Shown here in pieces: positions 48,109 to 61,614 of a stretch of 64,000 nt of DNA. The notes under the pieces were generated by a model. That model was not told the origin of the DNA. It was given only the letters and a program-made list of their open reading frames with translations, and did no database searches. The position numbers and the translations under genes are program-made. The first letter of the stretch is position 1; each line of letters starts with the position of its first letter. Source of the stretch: Fallopia convolvulus (taxonomy: Eukaryota; Streptophyta; Magnoliopsida; Caryophyllales; Polygonaceae); the NCBI GenBank assembly GCA_964016875.1, contig OZ024728.1, positions 6,374,272 through 6,438,271 of the forward strand, given 5' to 3'.

Positions 48109-48799
48109 ATTTTTTTTTTGATAAGGTAAGGAATTAGGAGACCTCCTAAGGGGGGCGTCCTAGAGCATCCTTTCGAATGAGAGCTTGAAGCTCTAGATGA
48201 TCCAATAGTGTTGTTAGGGAAGTTGTGGCCCAACTTAGCAATTTTATCGGCCACAGCGTTGCAATCCCTAGCAACATGATGTATTGAGGTAACCCTGGAC
48301 TCATGGATCGAAACCATAACGTCCGAGACTATAATCTCTATTTCCCAAGGGCATAATCCAATACCTTTAACCGCATTAATGACAATGAGATTGTCTCCTT
48401 CTACTTCTATGTTTGAGATTCCTAATCTTCTAGCTTCTCGAATGCTCATCTTTGTTCCTATACTTATTACTCGTCCATTATGGTCTCGAATTACAAAGCC
48501 TGTTGTTGATGGTTTCGTCCATCTTTTGAAATTTCTCTTTCTTTTAGGAGGGTTTTGTCTTACTTGCTCTAATACATCTACTTCCTCATTCCATTGTTTT
48601 GTTTGGTTCCATTGACTGATCTGATTCCTGATGTGTTGTTCTAAGTTTTGGATAGAATCGTCCGAGGTTTGCTGGAAAACGAGTTTGTTTCTTTGGTGCC
48701 AAATACACCACCAAGTAATAGCAAGTTCTTGGAATTCTATTTTCCCCAATTGATGATATAGATCGTTAAGAATTGACGCCGCAGTTTTGTCTCCCGGAT
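48109..48799 (-). mobile_element. 5'-truncated LINE with A-tail and target duplication (691 bp)
   Basis: The minus-strand frame 48749 to about 48115 encodes the end of a LINE ORF2: W-W-C-I-W-H-Q-R-N-K, then the RNase H part (TTGFVIRDHNGRVIS, later NIEVEGDNLIVINAV and HHVARDCNAVADKIA). The first RNase H Asp block appears damaged. The 3' end is a run of A's on the minus strand (T's at 48110-48119). cataagttg is duplicated at 48100-48108 and 48800-48808, marking both edges of the insertion. Confidence 0.85.
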
Positions 48800-48808
48800 C
48801 ATAAGTTG

Positions 48809-49196
48809 CTATCTAGTTTAGCGGTTTAGGTACTGCGTTAACGTACGAATACAAGACGTGTATTTGTTAAATTCTGATTAAATTAATATATTTTAAAAAT
48901 ATATATGTATCTTATCTATAAAAAAATTCAAAAATAATTATTAAAAATTGATATAAATAAGAATATATTTTTTAAAAATTACACATATCTTATTTAAAAT
49001 AGCTATCTATCTAAAAATAAAACCAATATATTGATTGTTTTGTTTATATATACATATACAACTGAATAAAAATAATTGCAATAAATTTTAACCAATCAAA
49101 CTGATTTAAAAAAGATGGATAGTATGGTTCAATATGGGACTGTTTTATATATTATTTAAACCTCCGCTTTAGTTAATGAAAAATGATGATTAGGGT
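48809..49196. other. AT-rich non-coding region
   Basis: Nothing recognised. Confidence 0.5.
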
Positions 49197-49642
49197 TAGA
49201 CCTGTCAAAAACTGACCTAACCCGCTAACCCGGCCCACCCGCTAATTGTAGGGTCAAGACCCGAAAATTTGAACCCGAAACCCAAAATAAACCGAACCCG
49301 ATAGAACCCGAAACCCGTTGGGTTGAAACCCGAAACCCGTTGGGTTGACCGATTTAGTATATTTATAGAATTTTTTAAATTTATTTTGAAACTTATAATA
49401 TATTTTATTATTAAAATAAATGAAAATAATATATTATAATTAGTATTATTATTTAATTAAAAATTGATTTTAATAATCATAAGAAAAAAAGGAGATTTTA
49501 GACCCGCTGGTCAACCCGACCCGACTGAAAACCCGCTACAATCTGACCCGATTGACCCGTGACCCATAACGAACCGGAACCCGATTTAACCCGAACCCGA
49601 AATGACTGAACCCGAACCTGCCCGACCCGATTGACAGGTCTA
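49197..49642. mobile_element. Non-autonomous hAT element filled with CCCGAACCCG motifs (446 bp)
   Basis: TAGACCTGTCAA at the left and TTGACAGGTCTA at the right are perfect inverses. attagggt is duplicated exactly on both sides (49189-49196, 49643-49650). Outer parts are packed with acccga/aacccg motifs, the core (about 49360-49500) is AT-rich. No transposase. Confidence 0.92.
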
Positions 49643-50213
49643 ATTAGGGTAGATATTAAACTTATCAATTATCAATGTTCATTTAAATGGGCTCGTGTGA
49701 GGCCCATTCTACCCAAAGCCCAGCACATTCTGTATTCCGTTTTTGTTTTCGCAAAATAAAAAATTAGAAACATTTTCTTGTTCACTCCAGAAACGAAACT
49801 CGCCCACAAAAGTTTATTGGCGAAATCGTGCGCTATCTGCCTTTCTAAATTCCAAGTTCAAAAATCAAATTACGCTGAGAAATCTCTCAAATCAAAACGA
49901 TACTCACGCGAGCGTGGAGAGAGAAATCTGTGGAAAGCCCCACCACTGTTGAATTCAGCTTCACATCGCATGTTTCAATTGGGATTGCTAGCTGACTTTC
50001 TAATTTGAGTCTTCTTCTTACGGGGTGAACAAGGGAGGAATCGTCGCACTTCTTCGAAGACTGTTTTGCGCATTTCGGCGCCTGATTGATTTCAAATTCT
50101 CTCTCTTTGGCCCCTCAAATTTCAGGAGAAAATCCGTGTGCTCACTTCGCTCCGGGTTGAATTTGGGATTAGCTGATTGAGCAGAATTTTCAGGGGTTTG
50201 GGGTGTTAAGGGA
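49643..50213 (+). other. Formin promoter and 5' leader
   Basis: From about 49780 the sequence is CT-rich and GC-richer than the flank, as in plant 5' UTRs, and leads without a clear intron to the ATG at 50214. In-frame stops show it is not coding. No TATA box was fixed. Confidence 0.45.
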
Positions 50214-53200
50214 ATGTCCCTGCTCAGTAGATTCTTTCACAACAAAAGGCCACCTGATGGTTTGCTCGAATTTGTCGATAGAGTTTATGGTAAATGATAC
50301 TCATTGCTTTTCTATTTCTCAAAGTTTCGATTTTTAGGCTTAATTTTTTTAGCTGTGATTGGTCTTCAGCTGGTTGCCTTATTCAGTTCGTTGTGTTAGC
50401 ATTTAGCAATTTTACATCTAGTTTGACCTTTCAGCCACATTGACCTGGTTTCTGGACTAATTTTATTTGACCATTGAAAGTGAAGCTTGTTTATCTCACT
50501 TGGTTGTTTATGAAGTATAATGGAATTTGATTTGGCCTTATATGAATAATGTGATCTTCAAAAATTTGTAGATTAAGGAATGTTGCTGAGATATACTGAA
50601 TTAGTGCTAATTGTGGGTCTTGTTCTATGTCATTTGCAGTTTTTGATTCTTGCTTGTCCACCGAGGTATTGCCTGATGGAGTTTACCAAATGTACCTGCA
50701 TGAAGTTGTAAATGAATTGCATGAAGCATTTCCTACGTCTTCGTTTCTTGCCTTCAACTTTCGTGAGGGTCAGAAACAAAGCCAATTTGCAGAGGTATTG
50801 TGTGAATACGATGTCACTGTATTGGATTATCCAAGGCAATATGAAGGTTGCCCAGTCCTACCTGTGTCATTGCTACATCACTTCCTTCGTGTGTCAGACA
50901 ATTGGCTTTCACGCCGTAATCATAATGACATTATTTTGTTGCATTGTGAGAGAGGCGGTTGGCCACTTCTGGCTTTTCTGTTGGCCAGTTTTTTGATTTT
51001 TAGAAAGCTGCATAGTGGAGAAAAGAAGACGCTTGAAATGGTCCACCGTGAAGCACCAAAAGGGTTTCTACGGCTCCTGTCTCCGTTCAATCCATTCCCA
51101 TCTCAGCTTCGTTATCTACAGTATGTGGCAAGAAGGAATATAACTCCAGAGTGGCCACCTACTGAGCGCACCCTTTCCTTGGATTGCCTTATTCTCCGGG
51201 GAGTTCCTAGTTATGATAATAAAGGTTGTAGACCTATGGTTCGTATCTTTGGTAGAAATCTTCGTAGCAGGGGAAGCTTGTCTACCCAGATGCTTTTTTC
51301 AATGTCCAAAAAGAAAAGTCTTCGACATTATGAGCAGGTTTTTTCTTTATCACACTTAGTTTAGTAGAGTCTCTACTATGAGCTTCTGCTGATATGAGTA
51401 CACTTCTCTTGCAGGGAGACTGTGATGTCATTAAGATCGATATTCAGTGTTTGGTGCAAGGAGACGTGGTATTGGAATGTCTACATCTGGACGTGGATCC
51501 TGAGAGGGAAGTTATGATGTTTCGTATATTGTTTAATACTGCTTTCATCAGGTCAAACATAGTGATGTTGAATGCTGACAACCTGGATATTCTGTGGGAT
51601 TCAAAGGAGAGGTATCCTAAAGGTTTTCGAACTGAGGTGGGTTGTTTTTGATTTACAGATCAATATATAAGAAGATTTTTTCTTATTAAGTCTACTTATT
51701 TTGTAACATTTATTTGTAAGTTCAGGTTCTATTTGCTGAGGTGGATAACATTTCTCCTATCAAAGCACCTGCTACAGTTTTAGATGGTGAAGAGAGAGGA
51801 GGGCTTCCTATTGAAGCCTTTTCCCGGGTTCAGGAACTGTTTAATGGTGCAGAATGGACTGATAATGGTGATGACGCTGCTTTATGGCTACTCAAGCAGC
51901 TTACTGCTCTGCAAAGTAGAGTGAGTTCACAAACATCACCTGCGGATTCTGAAGAGGAATACAGTGCTACTAGTATTGCTGACATAAGTGATTACATGGA
52001 TCCTGAGAGCACTGGTGCTCATGGACTGCATTTCCTTGATGATCCCTCATCTCAGGATTCTCCATCAGATGATCAATCTGATATCTTGTCCAATCCTTTT
52101 GGCGATCTAATCAAACCTTCACTATCCGACAATCTTGATTTATCAAGTCCAGATAAAGAAAGAGATGCTCTAGAGGAATTGACTCACGTTCTTCCTTCAT
52201 CTTCCGAGCAGCATCCTTCAGTCACTACTACAGAAAGTTCAGATTGTCCTCCACCAGCATCACTTGTTAGTTCTGGCACAACTGGGTCACAAGTTGTAGC
52301 ACCTATGCTGAAATCTCCACCCCCAGCTCCACCACCCCCTCCACCTATACCTGGAACTTCTAGTAATTTAAGCCAACCTCCTCCTCCTCCACCCCCACCC
52401 CCACCTCCACTAGCTTCTTCTTGGAATGTTGATCCAGTTTCCCATCCTCCACCACCACCGCCGCCACCGCCACTTCTACAGGCTGTAGCTGGTGAAGCTA
52501 CAAGACCAGCTCCTCCACGGCCATCAGATAGAGCTAGTAATGCCACCGTACCACCTCCTCCTCCTCCTCCACCTATGCTAGCTAGGGTTAGTAATGTACC
52601 AGCTCCACCTCCACCACCACCACCTCCTCCTCCTCCACCACCTGGTAAAGCTTTGGTACAAGCTCCACCTCCACCACCTCCTCCACCTGGTAAATCTTTA
52701 GCGCCAGCTCCACCTCCACCACCTCCTCCACCTCTTCCACCTGGAAAATCTGTTGTACCTTCTCCACCTCCACCTGGTAAATCTACCGTACAAGTTCCGC
52801 CTCCACCCCCACCACCTCCACCTGGTAACTCTACAGTACAAGCTCCACCTCCACCCCCACCACCATCACCTCCACCCGGTAAATCTACAGTACAAGCTCC
52901 ACCACCACCCCCTCCACCTCCACCTGGTAAATCTACAATACAAGCTCCACCTCCACCCCCACCCCCACCTGGTAAAGGTAACACACCAAGGCCATCTAAT
53001 CCTCCACCTCCTCCTCCTCCCCCATCAGCACCGACACAGAAAGGCTCAATACCACCACCACCCCAAGCACCAAAACCTCCTAATGCTCCTCCGCCACCAT
53101 CTACTAAAGGAGCCCCTCCTCCTCCAGTTGTTAAAGGAACCACTGCACCTCCACCTCCTCCATCTTCTGGAAAAGTAAGGACCTCCTCAGCACTTAAAGG

Positions 53201-56200
53201 ACGAGCTGTGGGCTCCACAGTCACAGCAACTGCTTCAAAGAAGTCTTCCCTCAAGCCCTTACACTGGGTGAAAGTTACCCGGGCAGTGCAAGGGAGTCTG
53301 TGGGCTGATGCTCAAAAGCAGGAAATTCAATCAGGGTATGCTCCCCAAATCCTCTCCTATAAACTAATGGCTTCAAAAAAGATCTTCAAGTTGTTGCCTA
53401 TGTAATAATTACTGCCGATTGAATTTCTTGGATGCCATAAGAGAAACCTCTCTTTGGTGTTCATAGACCATTAGATCCCCTTTTTGTTTTTTGATTATTT
53501 GGTTGTACACTTTTAGTGTGAGAAAGTTCATGTACTTACTGCTGGTTTCTTGTGTAGGGCTCCTGAGATAGATATAACAGAACTTGAAAGCTTATTCTCA
53601 GCTAACACTGGAGCAAGTGGTGGTGGTAAGCCTGGAGTTCGACGTGGATCCAACATTAACAAGCCTGATAAAGTGCAATTGGTGAGTGACAGTGATCAGA
53701 AATCACATTTGGTGCTACTACTCTGGTTGAATGTGATCTTTTGAATGCTTTATTATTTAATCTGACAACCATTTAATCAGTAAGTATTAAGTTATGTAAT
53801 GACTTTCTGAACCTGTAAGTCCTATCTGTGAACTTCATTTTGGTGGAGCAGTGAAATGATAGGCTATTCAGTACCCGGGCTGCTATATCTGTCAAATAAC
53901 CCCCATCCATTAGTCAGTGCATTTATAAAAGCCCTCTTAATATGTGCTGTGAAGTAATCCATCCATTTCAAAACATGCCACACCTGATCCCTTAAACATT
54001 GTGCCCTTTGAGATGCTTTATACAGTTACTTCATGTCCTGGTTTTTTTTTGCGTGTGATCCTATTTCAGTATTTACGTGAGTAAACAAAATTTGACTGGA
54101 CAGTTGTGAAATAACACCTATTACTTTATATAATGGTATTTAAGTTGTTCAAATTACACTCTTCAACATTCAACATACACAATGAGATTGTAGTAAAAAG
54201 TTTATTAGATTACAGAAGTAAGAACTTGTAGCTGATTTAGTAAACCGTAAAAGATCATAGATGGAGGGATGCTTGGTAAAACATCATACCGCATGTGGTT
54301 GAGTATAAATTCTCATAATGAAACTTTATGATACAAATCATCAGAAAATATACAATTTGTCGAACGGTAACTTGAGATAACTCGTCTGTGTCGACTATAA
54401 ACCTTCTCTCTTTGATCTTCCAGGCCAGGGTGTTTGATGTTCTTTTTTCTGTTTAAGATTTCTGCTTTCTTGTTATTGTATGTATTCTTTTTTAATCCAG
54501 TCACCATTTCACTTGTAGGTAGAATTGCGGAGAGCCTACAATTGTGAGATAATGCTCACGAAAATAAAGATGCCTCTTCCAGATATGATGGTGCTCTTTA
54601 ATTGCATATGGTGTTTGCAGTTCATTCAGATTTAATTTGTTTGAGAACTTTGAAATGGTTAAATTCCTGAGCATGAAAAAAAGATACCTAACAAGTCTAA
54701 ATGATTACTGAAACTATGTGCCTTCTCAGGCCTTTCAATTCATTAACTACAGTTGATAGTATTTCTATGTGATATTAGTGTATCTGAGTATCACTATAAA
54801 TTGAAAAAAAAATTGCAGAAAGCTGTCCTTGCTTTGGATTCTGATACTTTAGACATTGACCAAGTTGAGAATTTAATAAAGTTTTGCCCAACAAAAGAAG
54901 AGATGGAGACGTTAAAGGTATAGACATTTTCTTGTGTATATTGACATTTTTCCAATCTGCTGCAATCTTTCTGAAGCAGAGTGCATTTGTGCCTCAAGTT
55001 TCTTACAATTTCCTTCTCTTTTCAGAATTTTACCGGTGACAAAGCCACACTAGGAAAATGTGAACAGGTGGATTTAGACTTCTTGATTGGTGCTGCTAGA
55101 GTGTGATATATTGTCTTTTATTTTATTTATTTATCTTTCCAATGATGGTATCTCAGTTTTTCATGGAGCTGATGAAGGTCCCACGAGTTGAACCGAAATT
55201 ACGTGTTTTTGCATTTAAAATTGCATTTTCAAGTCAGGTAAGTTTTGTTGCGCATGTTTGTTTTACGTTGCAGTTTTCCCCCCCTTTTCATAACTTCTAG
55301 TACTATAATTTTGACTTGAAATTCTGCAGGTAAAAGACTTGAGAGGCAACCTGAATGTAATCAACAATTCTTCCCGTGAGGTATGTTCATTCACTTTCCC
55401 AAGAAAGATTGATGACTTGTGTTACTTGGATTTTAATAAATAAGTTTTCTTGTAGGTGCGGGAATCTGTGAAACTGAAACAGATAATGCAGACAATTCTG
55501 ACCTTAGGAAATGCATTGAATCAAGGCACTGCTAGGGGTACTAGTTTGGCCATGCTTATATAGTTATTTCATCTATCATTATATAGTTAAGTCTATAGTT
55601 TTTGGTCAATGGCTTCATTGTCTGTACCTGTCATATCTTGAAGGATCTGCTGTTGGATTTAAATTAGACAGCCTTCTGAAGCTATCTGATACACGTGCAA
55701 AAAACAACAAAATGACCTTGATGCACTATCTGTGTAAGGTAATTATCTTTTATGAATACTTGTCTTGTTGCCTTTGATGACATGATACACACTGACATAC
55801 AACTCCCTTTTCCCACTAATTGTTGGTGGTTCTTTTGGCATGCTAATTCATCAAGTAATTAATAGCTGAATCTGTTACCATAAAATAAAAATCCAAGAAC
55901 CATAACAAGTCCATTTTGTGGAGTTTATCACGCTATTGAAGAGGATAATTGTACTAAAAATGTGCAAGTAACTGATATGGTTTTAGAAAATGTGCAGTGT
56001 GTTCAAGTCTCTAATCTATATCTTTTTCATTCACTATGAGGGCTTGAGAAAGAATGTGGCAATCTGATAATACCACTTGCAATGTAAAATGAAACACATT
56101 TAAGCTGGAGGAAAGTCTAAAGGAATTTTATACAGGATCAATTAATGTTAAGTTGTCAACTCAATGCATTGAATGGATACTCCAATTTTTTTTTTAATAT

Positions 56201-57366
56201 AGCATTAAACAAATTGGCACATTCTTTCTGAGGCGAGTGAAGTAACAAAAACTCAAAAAAGTCTCATTGGGAGATTCATTAGATACTAATATAAGATACT
56301 CCATGAAGTTGTTTAATGCAGAGATTGGTAAATAGCATTTTCTCTCTGTCAACCATTTTCTTCGGGTTGTTTGTTTTGATACCATTGTGTCTGCAGTGAT
56401 ATTATATGTTGTTCCTTTTACTTATGGATGGGTTTTCTTTTAGCTTCTTGCTGAAAAGATGCCAGAGCTGTTGGATTTTGACAAGGACCTAGTTCACTTG
56501 GAGCAAGCCTCAAAGGTGTGTTCAATGCATTGTGGTTTTGGGCTTGTATAGCTTACATCATTTGGACTTTTAAGAGTTTAAACTCTATTTATGTTTTAAG
56601 TTTTAGAAAACAATAATACTTGAATGCACATCAGCACAATTACCTAAACTCTTGCTATACAGAAACAAAATCATCTGTATTTGTTTTACTTATAACGGGT
56701 CAACTTTGCTTGGTTGTGAATCATGAAGATTCAATTGAAGCACTTAGCTGAAGAAATGCAAGCTGTGAGTAAAGGTCTCGAAAAGGTTGAACATGAACTT
56801 GCCGCATCAGTAAATGACGGTGACATCTCTTTGGGCTTTCGGAAGAGTCTGAAGAATTTTCTTGATACTGCAGAGGCTGATGTCAGATCTCTAACCTCCT
56901 TGTATTCAGAAGTGGTAAGTGATATGGATCATAATATTAGATGATGAATTTGATATCCATGAAATTACTCATATCTGATCTTCAATTTTGATGGCATGTT
57001 CTATATTTTCCAGGGAAGAAATGCAGATTCCCTTTGCCAGTACTTTGGCGAGGATCCGGCCAGATGCCCCTTTGAGCAAGGTATGTGCTAATCTTCACAT
57101 CAGCAGTTTTTCCCTCGTAGAGAATAAAAGTTATTGCTTGAATTTGTGCAGTCACACAAATACTATACGTATTTGTAAAAAGCTTCAACAAAGCGCGTGA
57201 CGAGAATGCACAACAGATTGAAGCTGAGAGGAAGAAGCTGGAAAAGGAAGCCTTGAAAGAGAAGAACTCTTCAAATTCCGCCATAAAAAACGAGTCCAAT
57301 GTTATGGACAAGATAAAACTTGGTCCCAGAAACCTGAAGCAACAACCTGATCAGCCTTCAAAGTGA
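50214..57366 (+). CDS. Class II formin with PTEN-like domain
   Basis: Sixteen coding exons in phase: 50214-50289, 50640-51337, 51415-51636, 51726-53335, 53558-53681, 54519-54590, 54819-54917, 55026-55067, 55157-55237, 55330-55380, 55456-55537, 55644-55738, 56444-56515, 56729-56914, 57014-57080, 57152-57366; 1263 aa. Formins nucleate and elongate actin filaments; class II plant formins bind membrane and microtubules through an N-terminal PTEN-like region. Phosphatase-like part about 20-190; C2-like part about 195-335. The P-loop reads HCERGGWP (Cys128) and lacks the final Arg of HCx5R, so it should not be catalytic. FH1 (about 530-815) is poly-proline separated by GKSTVQAPPP-type spacers. FH2 (about 845-1235) has LKPLHWVKV, MPLPDMM, LGNALNQGTARGSAVGF and a charged C-terminal tail. 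Start: the first ATG, in the expected SLLSRFF context. The paralogue is not assigned. Confidence 0.96.
52310..53170 (+). repeat. CCACCT-type repeat in the formin FH1 exon
   Basis: About 850 bp of cca/cct/ccc codons, interrupted by GGTAAATCT-type spacers (G-K-S). The strand is strongly pyrimidine/C-biased, so the complement is G-rich. Spacer units GK(S/A)xxxAPPPP repeat about eight times, suggesting growth by unit duplication. Confidence 0.85.
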
Positions 57367-57898
57367 AATTTCATTTTTTTTTTTATGCTGATGGTTTCTT
57401 GACACAATCTTTCAGCTAAAGATTGAGCGTCTTCCTTTTTGTTGTAGCTCATTTCACCCCTAAATTTTTGGTTGTACATATGAACTTGTATGATATTTGT
57501 ATTCGAAATTCTTATCTAATATTTTGCATTATATTGAAATTTAGATTATTACAGAAGATAGTACTTTCACATCACTTTATAGTGTAAGCTGGCTGTTGCT
57601 AGATCCAAGTAGTTGGCAATGCATTTTTGCCTTCTCAATTTAAAGTTGGTGGAATGACAGATTTTTAGTTTCACCAACAAAATGACCTTCATTAGCTTAG
57701 CTCGTTTGCATCACCTTATCAATTTAAAGTCTCACTTGAAAATGCACTAAAACTCTCTATTGAGAAAAGGCACAAGAAATGCATGCACAAATTAAAAAAA
57801 AAAAAAAAAAAAAACCAAACACACCATTACCATCAGCATTTTACAAATTTAAAAAAAAAAACACCAAGTCTCTGTTCTTTTTCATTTACATTTTGATA
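57367..57898. other. Formin/DUR3 tail-to-tail intergenic region
   Basis: Holds both 3' UTRs, 532 bp between stop codons. A run of 21 A's at 57794-57814 (T's in DUR3 sense) lies about 85 bp after the DUR3 stop. No other gene seen. Confidence 0.6.
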
Positions 57899-60800
57899 CT
57901 ATTCATTGATGATGATGTCTTCAAGTTTCTTCACAACCTTCTTGTTGGTGATCATGCCTGCAAACACACTTGAGATAGTACTCCAACTCTCGGTTATAGG
58001 CAGTACAATGATAACCACTGATCCTATCGTTCCCCACGCTATAGCAATGGCCGCCCAGAACGTGAAATATCCCACACTAAACACACCTACCACAAGTAAA
58101 CAAGACCAAAAATTGCAAACAAATGATTACTTAACCATGATCATCAAACCAATTCTGTTTGGAAAATATTAACTCTATCTACCTGTGGATCCAAACCCAT
58201 GTATTTACCTGCAGGGAGGCTAAGAGCAGGCCAGAGAATGATAATTACAACAGTAAAACCAATGCCCCATTTCACTATCCAAAACTTAGCCTTCTTCAAG
58301 TTCACTTCTTCAAACTCTTCATCAGGAAGCTCCGTCTTGTCCATCTCAACGGTGGAGATCTTCTTAGTCGTGTCCCAATCATAATCCTGAGGCCAAACAA
58401 AGCTTAAAACAGCATGAATTGCTCCACTACTCAGTATAGAAACCAAGTTCCCAACCAACATGGGTGTGTTTCTCTCTGTAGTGTCAAGGTTGACTCTTCC
58501 ATACTCAAACTTTGTGACAGCTAACCATGAGATGATTCCTAGGATGCAGCCAATGATTGTACCTAAGATGGCCCCACACGCGTTGGCTTTCCTCCACAGG
58601 AGCATGAACGCGATGGGGAGGACAGCTGAGCCTATAATTACACCCATGGCTAAGTACATCCATCCAAGGGACACGCCGATTTTGTTAAGGATAACGGCTA
58701 GTATTCCCATGAAACATCCAAAACCTAAGACGATTGCTCTTGAGACTTTTAGGATTTGCTTTCCATTTGCATTCGGGTTTATGTAGGTTCTGTATATGTC
58801 ATATGTGCATAGGGAGGACACGGCTATGAGCTCCCCGGATCCTGCAGATGTCACCGCCCTGCACCATAGTTTCATTTGTTAGAAGAAAATGCATAAAAAA
58901 AAACACATTGTGTTACAACTTAAGTTCCTGCACATTTGAATCAGGGAAAAATATTCAGATGAAAGATAAGTTAGCAAACTATATGGTAAATTCCATGAAA
59001 TGACTAAAAATGACTGAATTTGAAAAAAAGCTATGACTTACATAAAAAGCATGGTGAGAAGTAGAACTGATCCAGTTTGGCCCATCAAAGCAGAGGCGGT
59101 GGCAGCAGGTACGAGTCCATGGCTAGCTTCACTTGCAGTTATAGGAAGGTCAAGAGCAAGCGCACCCAAACCCAGCGACGTGGCCAAGGAAAACGGAACT
59201 GCAAACCAAACTAATCCACCCAACAAGTAACCCTTATGTGTAGATGAAGGTCTAGCAGCAATTGCACTAACCCAATAACCCTGAGAAAAGCTTACAAGGA
59301 TTAAATCTCAAATATATGATCAAAGATTGCAAAAATTACTCCATAAACTATCTCAACAAACTGAGGTATCTTACATTGTCAACAAAAACTGTACCAAAGT
59401 TGCCAATTATGTTGATGATCCCAAATACAAACCCACTAGAGCTCAACATGGTAATGTATGATCCCTTAAAGTTGCCATGGACAGGGCCACAGGCTTGACC
59501 AGCGTGAGAAAATGGCTCTGTGCACACTCTTGACTTGCTTGCAACTTCAATTAGACGGTGGTAAACCAAGCTTGGGCTACCAAGCTTGCTACTCGCCGTG
59601 TAAACTAAGTATACGAATATGAGTAGCACAACGTGCACTGAAATTTGCAGTTCAAAAACAGATTCAGCATCAATGATATATGAATCATCAAGGAAAGGAT
59701 TAAGAGCGGTTTATACTTTTTATGGTCTTTCTATCAGAATTTAGATTTGGAAACTATTACCCATAAATGTTGTTAAAAAAATCCTAAATCTAGATATATA
59801 ATCCTATGTTAAGGGTATAGAATAGAAAAGTTGTATTTTATAAAGCCTCTAAATATACGCACCTATGACGGAATGAATGTAGCTGGCTAAGAAGGTGGCT
59901 TTGAGTCCTCCGGCTAAGGTGTAGACAACAACACCGAGCGGAATGAGGAAGCTTGCTGCATAGATGTTTACTCCTGTAAGAGCATTCACCACAGCAGAAC
60001 CTCCTAGAAGGAGCATGGAACTCACAATGATGTTTGTCATGAAGCAGAAGATCAGAAACACAATATGTGCAGTTGTTCCCCATCTATTGCAGGCATTCAA
60101 TATTCAAGATTTTGAAAAAAGTTAGTTCATGGGCTCCATCAATAATTTCAAACAGTCTTACTTGTTAAGTTCTAACATCAAATTATGGTAAATCTTTGAA
60201 AGATTTTAAAGCTGAAGAGATGTTTATGTTAAGGAATGGACCAAATGGCCAGTCTTATAGTTTGCTATAATTTTGAACCTTTCAATTTTAAACCATGATG
60301 CAATATAATTATTTTCAACAGTCCAAGTTTTTTCAATACTCTTTATAAGCCTGGTTTATAATAATTTTTGCTCAGAAGCTTATATAGCAGAGATTTAACT
60401 TGTGCTGTTACAAATTACCTGGCTTTGACAATTTCACAAACAGTGTGGGCATTGGGAGCCTTCCTCTTGATCTCAATTGCCATGACTCCAAACAAGAGCA
60501 CTTGGATGGTGGCGCCGCTAGCATACCAAAAGGGGCCACTGATCCCATACTCCCAGGCTACATTGGAGCTATTCAAGATTGTAGCTGCCCATGTCCACTG
60601 ATCAATTTTATTCCAATTTCAGAAAAGTTATTTAATAAATGGAATATTATAACTGATGTGATGATCATTTCACAAACATATAGACATATAGTGAAGTTAT
60701 CTATACCTGTGATACAATAACACTTGCAATCAGTCCAGTTTTAACCTTCCTGCCTGCTGTGTTGAACCATTCTGATGTGTGTTTTGAGCCCACATATCTC

Positions 60801-61234
60801 TTTTCCAGCCAAACCTGAATTTTCCCCAACAATATCAAGCTTAGGCTAAAGCAAATTTGCTTGTTAATTGTTAGGAAATTGCAGACACTAAGATTTCATT
60901 GCAGAAAAGACAACAAACTGACCCACAAATCTTTTCCTGAATTCATAAGTTTCCAAAAAAAGGTACTATTTAAAAAAAAAAAAACACTGACCCACAAAAA
61001 CATAAATAAATTGGAAACACAAATTAAAAAGCATGATTAAAGAGAAGAGAAGAGAAAGAATACCAGGAAAGAAGTGAAGAAAGCAAAAAAGGCACCAAAA
61101 CCCAATATAACAGCATAGCCAACACCTTGATTAAGCAAGGGCTTGCCTTGGAAGTAGCTGCTCTGTCTAACACAGCTTCCTCCTGTGGTATCATAGTACT
61201 CTGCTCCAAACCCTAATGGTGGGCAAGCTGCCAT
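57899..61234 (-). CDS. DUR3: Urea/H+ symporter DUR3
   Basis: Eight coding exons in minus-strand order, in phase: 61234-61064, 60814-60707, 60597-60419, 60083-59863, 59637-59375, 59280-59042, 58858-58209, 58086-57899; 672 aa (Arabidopsis DUR3 is about 694). It belongs to the sodium/solute symporter family (SSF). DUR3 moves urea with protons across the plasma membrane of root and other cells at low external urea. The N-terminus MAACPPLGFGAEYYDTTGG is conserved. I count about 14-15 hydrophobic segments, with GSGELIAVSSLCTYDIYRT (SSF-conserved) near residue 385. A charged loop at about 560-590 and a short tail end VKKLEDIIINE. Splice-site phases agree across the whole gene and no key break is seen. 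Plant DUR3 genes are usually nitrogen-regulated; nothing here shows that directly. Confidence 0.96.
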
Positions 61235-61561
61235 TGCTGGGTTTTCTTGTTATGCCTTGTTTGGATGGAGATTTGGGTTTATAGTGAATGTAGCTGGAAG
61301 TCAAGGTTTGATTTTATTTTTTTTTGAATTTTAATTTGTGAGGTAGATGCGGAGTATCAGAGAGAACCTATAAGAATCCAGGGAAGTATCTATCTTGGGC
61401 CATGGGGAAAGTTTTTTTTTTTTTTTTTTTTTTGAATGAAGTCAATAATAGGACAAATTTAGGAACATGTTGTTTTCCATTGAATGGCTGACACGAATCT
61501 CTTGGAGGTTTGGAGTTGACTTGTTTATCTATGATTGCAACTTGCAAGTAGATAGTTCATC

Positions 61562-61614
61562 AACGTACGTCTTAATTTTCCTGACCAAAAAAAAAAACGT
61601 ACGTCTTAATTTTC
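61562..61614 (+). mobile_element. Ultra-short LINE tail with 19 bp target duplication
   Basis: aacgtacgtcttaattttc occurs at 61562-61580 and 61596-61614. The 15 bp between are ctgaccaaaaaaaaa. Orientation is plus, opposite to the others. Confidence 0.6.

Noticed and set aside
52184..53254. 356-codon open frame on the minus strand, glycine-rich
   Set aside because: It is the antisense of the poly-proline FH1 exon. Repeated ccA/ccT codons automatically give GGx codons on the other strand.
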